5,746 bases of DNA from an uncultured Ruminococcus sp. (GTDB lineage Bacteria > Bacillota > Clostridia > Oscillospirales > Acutalibacteraceae), in assembly GCA_902803585.1 (NCBI GenBank), contig CADCQO010000249.1:1-5746 (forward strand), read 5' to 3'. Both the position numbers and the translations under genes were made by a program. Every line of letters starts with the position of its first letter. Positions within the stretch are counted from its first letter, which is position 1. Shown here piece by piece: positions 4,704 to 5,746 of the stretch. The notes below the pieces were generated by a model. That model worked only from the letters and a program-made list of their open reading frames with translations. It was not told the origin of the DNA and searched no databases.

Positions 4704-5746
4704 ATGAAAAAAATTGTCATTATCGGCGCAGGTCCGGCAGGACTGACCGCTGCCAATGAATTGCTGAAAGACAACAAAGAGGAATATGAAATCGTCATTC
4801 TGGAAGAAACACAGGTAATCGGCGGTATTTCACAGACAGTGCGCTACAACGGCAACCGCATGGACATCGGCGGTCACAGATTCTTTTCAAAAAGCGATGA
4901 GATCATGAACTGGTGGAAAGAACTGATGCCCCTGCAGGGAAAGGACGCCTTTGATGATAAAATTTTAGGCAGGGAAAAGCCTCTGGCAGAAGGCGGCCCC
5001 GACCCTGAAAAGGAAGACGTTGTTATGCTGGTGCGTGACAGAGTATCGAGAATCTACTACCGCAAGCACTTCTTTGATTACCCTGTGACAATGTCCGCCT
5101 CAACAATCAAAAACATGGGCTTTTTCACAACAATCGCCGCAGGCTTCAGCTACCTCAAGGCGGCAATGTTCAAAAAGCCTGAAACCTCTCTCGAAAACTT
5201 CTATATCAACCGTTTCGGCAAGAAGCTTTACAGTATGTTTTTCGAGGGATATACCGAAAAGCTCTGGGGACGGCACCCAAGAGAAATTTCTGCTGACTGG
5301 GGCTCCCAGCGAGTCAAGGGGCTTTCTATACGGGCAGTACTGAAGGATATGTTTTCCAAGCTGTTCGGCGGAAAGAAAAAGCGCAAAAATGTAGAAACTT
5401 CCCTGATCGAACAATTCTGGTATCCGAAGTACGGTCCCGGCCAGCTGTGGGAGTTAGCCGCTGACAAGGCTGTGAAAAAGGGTGCAAAGCTCCTGAAAGG
5501 ACATAAAGTAAAAAATATCGTCTGCAGGGACGGCAAAGTCACGGCGGTCGTTTGTGAAACCGCAAGCGGCGACGTAACCATCGAGGGCGATATTTTCATT
5601 TCCTCCATGCCGGTCAAGGATTTAGTATCGGGCATGACAGGCGATGTCCCCGAAAGAGCCATTGCCGATATTGCGGAAGGACTTCCCTACCGTGATTTCG
5701 TAACCGTTGGTCTGTTGGTCAACCGTCTGGATCTGGAAAACAAAAC
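4704..5746 (+). CDS. FAD/NAD(P)-dependent oxidoreductase, UDP-galactopyranose-mutase-like (partial)
   Basis: The first 347 codons of a flavoprotein that is open to the window edge and lacks its C-terminus. The ATG has GGAGG (4691-4695) eight bases upstream. The N-terminal Rossmann motif is IIGAGPAGL (6-14), with the ribose-binding acidic residue E34 at the end of the second strand. VIGGISQTV (38-46) and DIGGHRFFSK (54-63) match the FAD and substrate-facing region of the UDP-galactopyranose mutase / amine oxidase superfamily. FFEGYTEKLWG (179-189), ISADWGSQRVKGL (195-207) and YPKYGPGQLWE (240-250) are further conserved family segments. True mutases differ in the substrate pocket, so the product is best called a UGM-like or protoporphyrinogen-oxidase-like oxidoreductase of unknown substrate. 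A basic KKKRK patch (224-228) and a charged insert (about 85-106) stand out. It follows the GtrA gene by 17 bases, suggesting a role in envelope sugar or lipid-linked sugar metabolism. Confidence 0.85.
   Translation, partial: MKKIVIIGAGPAGLTAANELLKDNKEEYEIVILEETQVIGGISQTVRYNGNRMDIGGHRFFSKSDEIMNWWKELMPLQGKDAFDDKILGREKPLAEGGPDPEKEDVVMLVRDRVSRIYYRKHFFDYPVTMSASTIKNMGFFTTIAAGFSYLKAAMFKKPETSLENFYINRFGKKLYSMFFEGYTEKLWGRHPREISADWGSQRVKGLSIRAVLKDMFSKLFGGKKKRKNVETSLIEQFWYPKYGPGQLWELAADKAVKKGAKLLKGHKVKNIVCRDGKVTAVVCETASGDVTIEGDIFISSMPVKDLVSGMTGDVPERAIADIAEGLPYRDFVTVGLLVNRLDLENK

Noticed and set aside
5228..5662. A 144-codon open frame on the - strand
   Set aside because: It is antisense to conserved segments of the flavoenzyme (EGYTEKLWG, YPKYGPGQLWE), which fixes the coding strand as +.
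1..5746. CRISPR arrays, insertion sequences, toxin-antitoxin or phage-defence genes
   Set aside because: No regularly spaced repeats, transposase motifs, terminal inverted repeats or defence-type domains were visible; the genes are typical chromosomal functions.

Overview
The window looks like ordinary chromosomal housekeeping DNA from a Gram-positive anaerobe of the Clostridia, possibly the Ruminococcaceae/Oscillospiraceae. This is inferred from the purine-rich AAGGAGG-type ribosome binding sites, the clostridial style of the Mrp protein (a short Cys-rich N-terminus before the P-loop), protein sequence character, and base composition near 50% GC judged by eye. No mobile element, CRISPR array, tRNA or rRNA was seen.

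Layout. (1) Positions 1-837, + strand: an Mrp/NBP35-type P-loop ATPase (Fe-S cluster carrier). (2) Positions 838-936: a convergent intergenic region holding a strong bidirectional intrinsic terminator and a second inverted copy of one of its arms. (3) Positions 937-3137, - strand: a fold-type I PLP aminotransferase followed by trpS (tryptophanyl-tRNA synthetase). The two overlap by one base (TAATG) and are served by a good extended -10 promoter. (4) Positions 3290-4009, - strand: tcdA, a ThiF/E1-like tRNA threonylcarbamoyladenosine dehydratase with its own near-consensus promoter. (5) Positions 4010-4164: a divergent promoter region with two back-to-back sigma-A-type promoters. (6) Positions 4165-5746, + strand: a two-gene unit of a GtrA-family membrane protein and a UDP-galactopyranose-mutase-like FAD/NAD-dependent oxidoreductase, the latter cut by the window end.

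Functionally the left part serves basic maintenance: Fe-S assembly, tRNA charging, tRNA modification and amino-acid transamination. The right part is probably the start of a cell-envelope or polysaccharide unit, because GtrA proteins are associated with polyprenyl-phosphate-sugar handling and the downstream enzyme resembles sugar-acting flavoproteins. That pairing is the least understood item here. I found no convincing wholly new system. The points most worth a second look are the GtrA-flavoenzyme pair, the alternative folds in the convergent terminator, and the aminotransferase-trpS coupling without a T-box. For the aminotransferase, tcdA and the GtrA gene the longest open frame runs upstream of the true start, and promoters and ribosome binding sites place the starts at 3137, 4009 and 4165.
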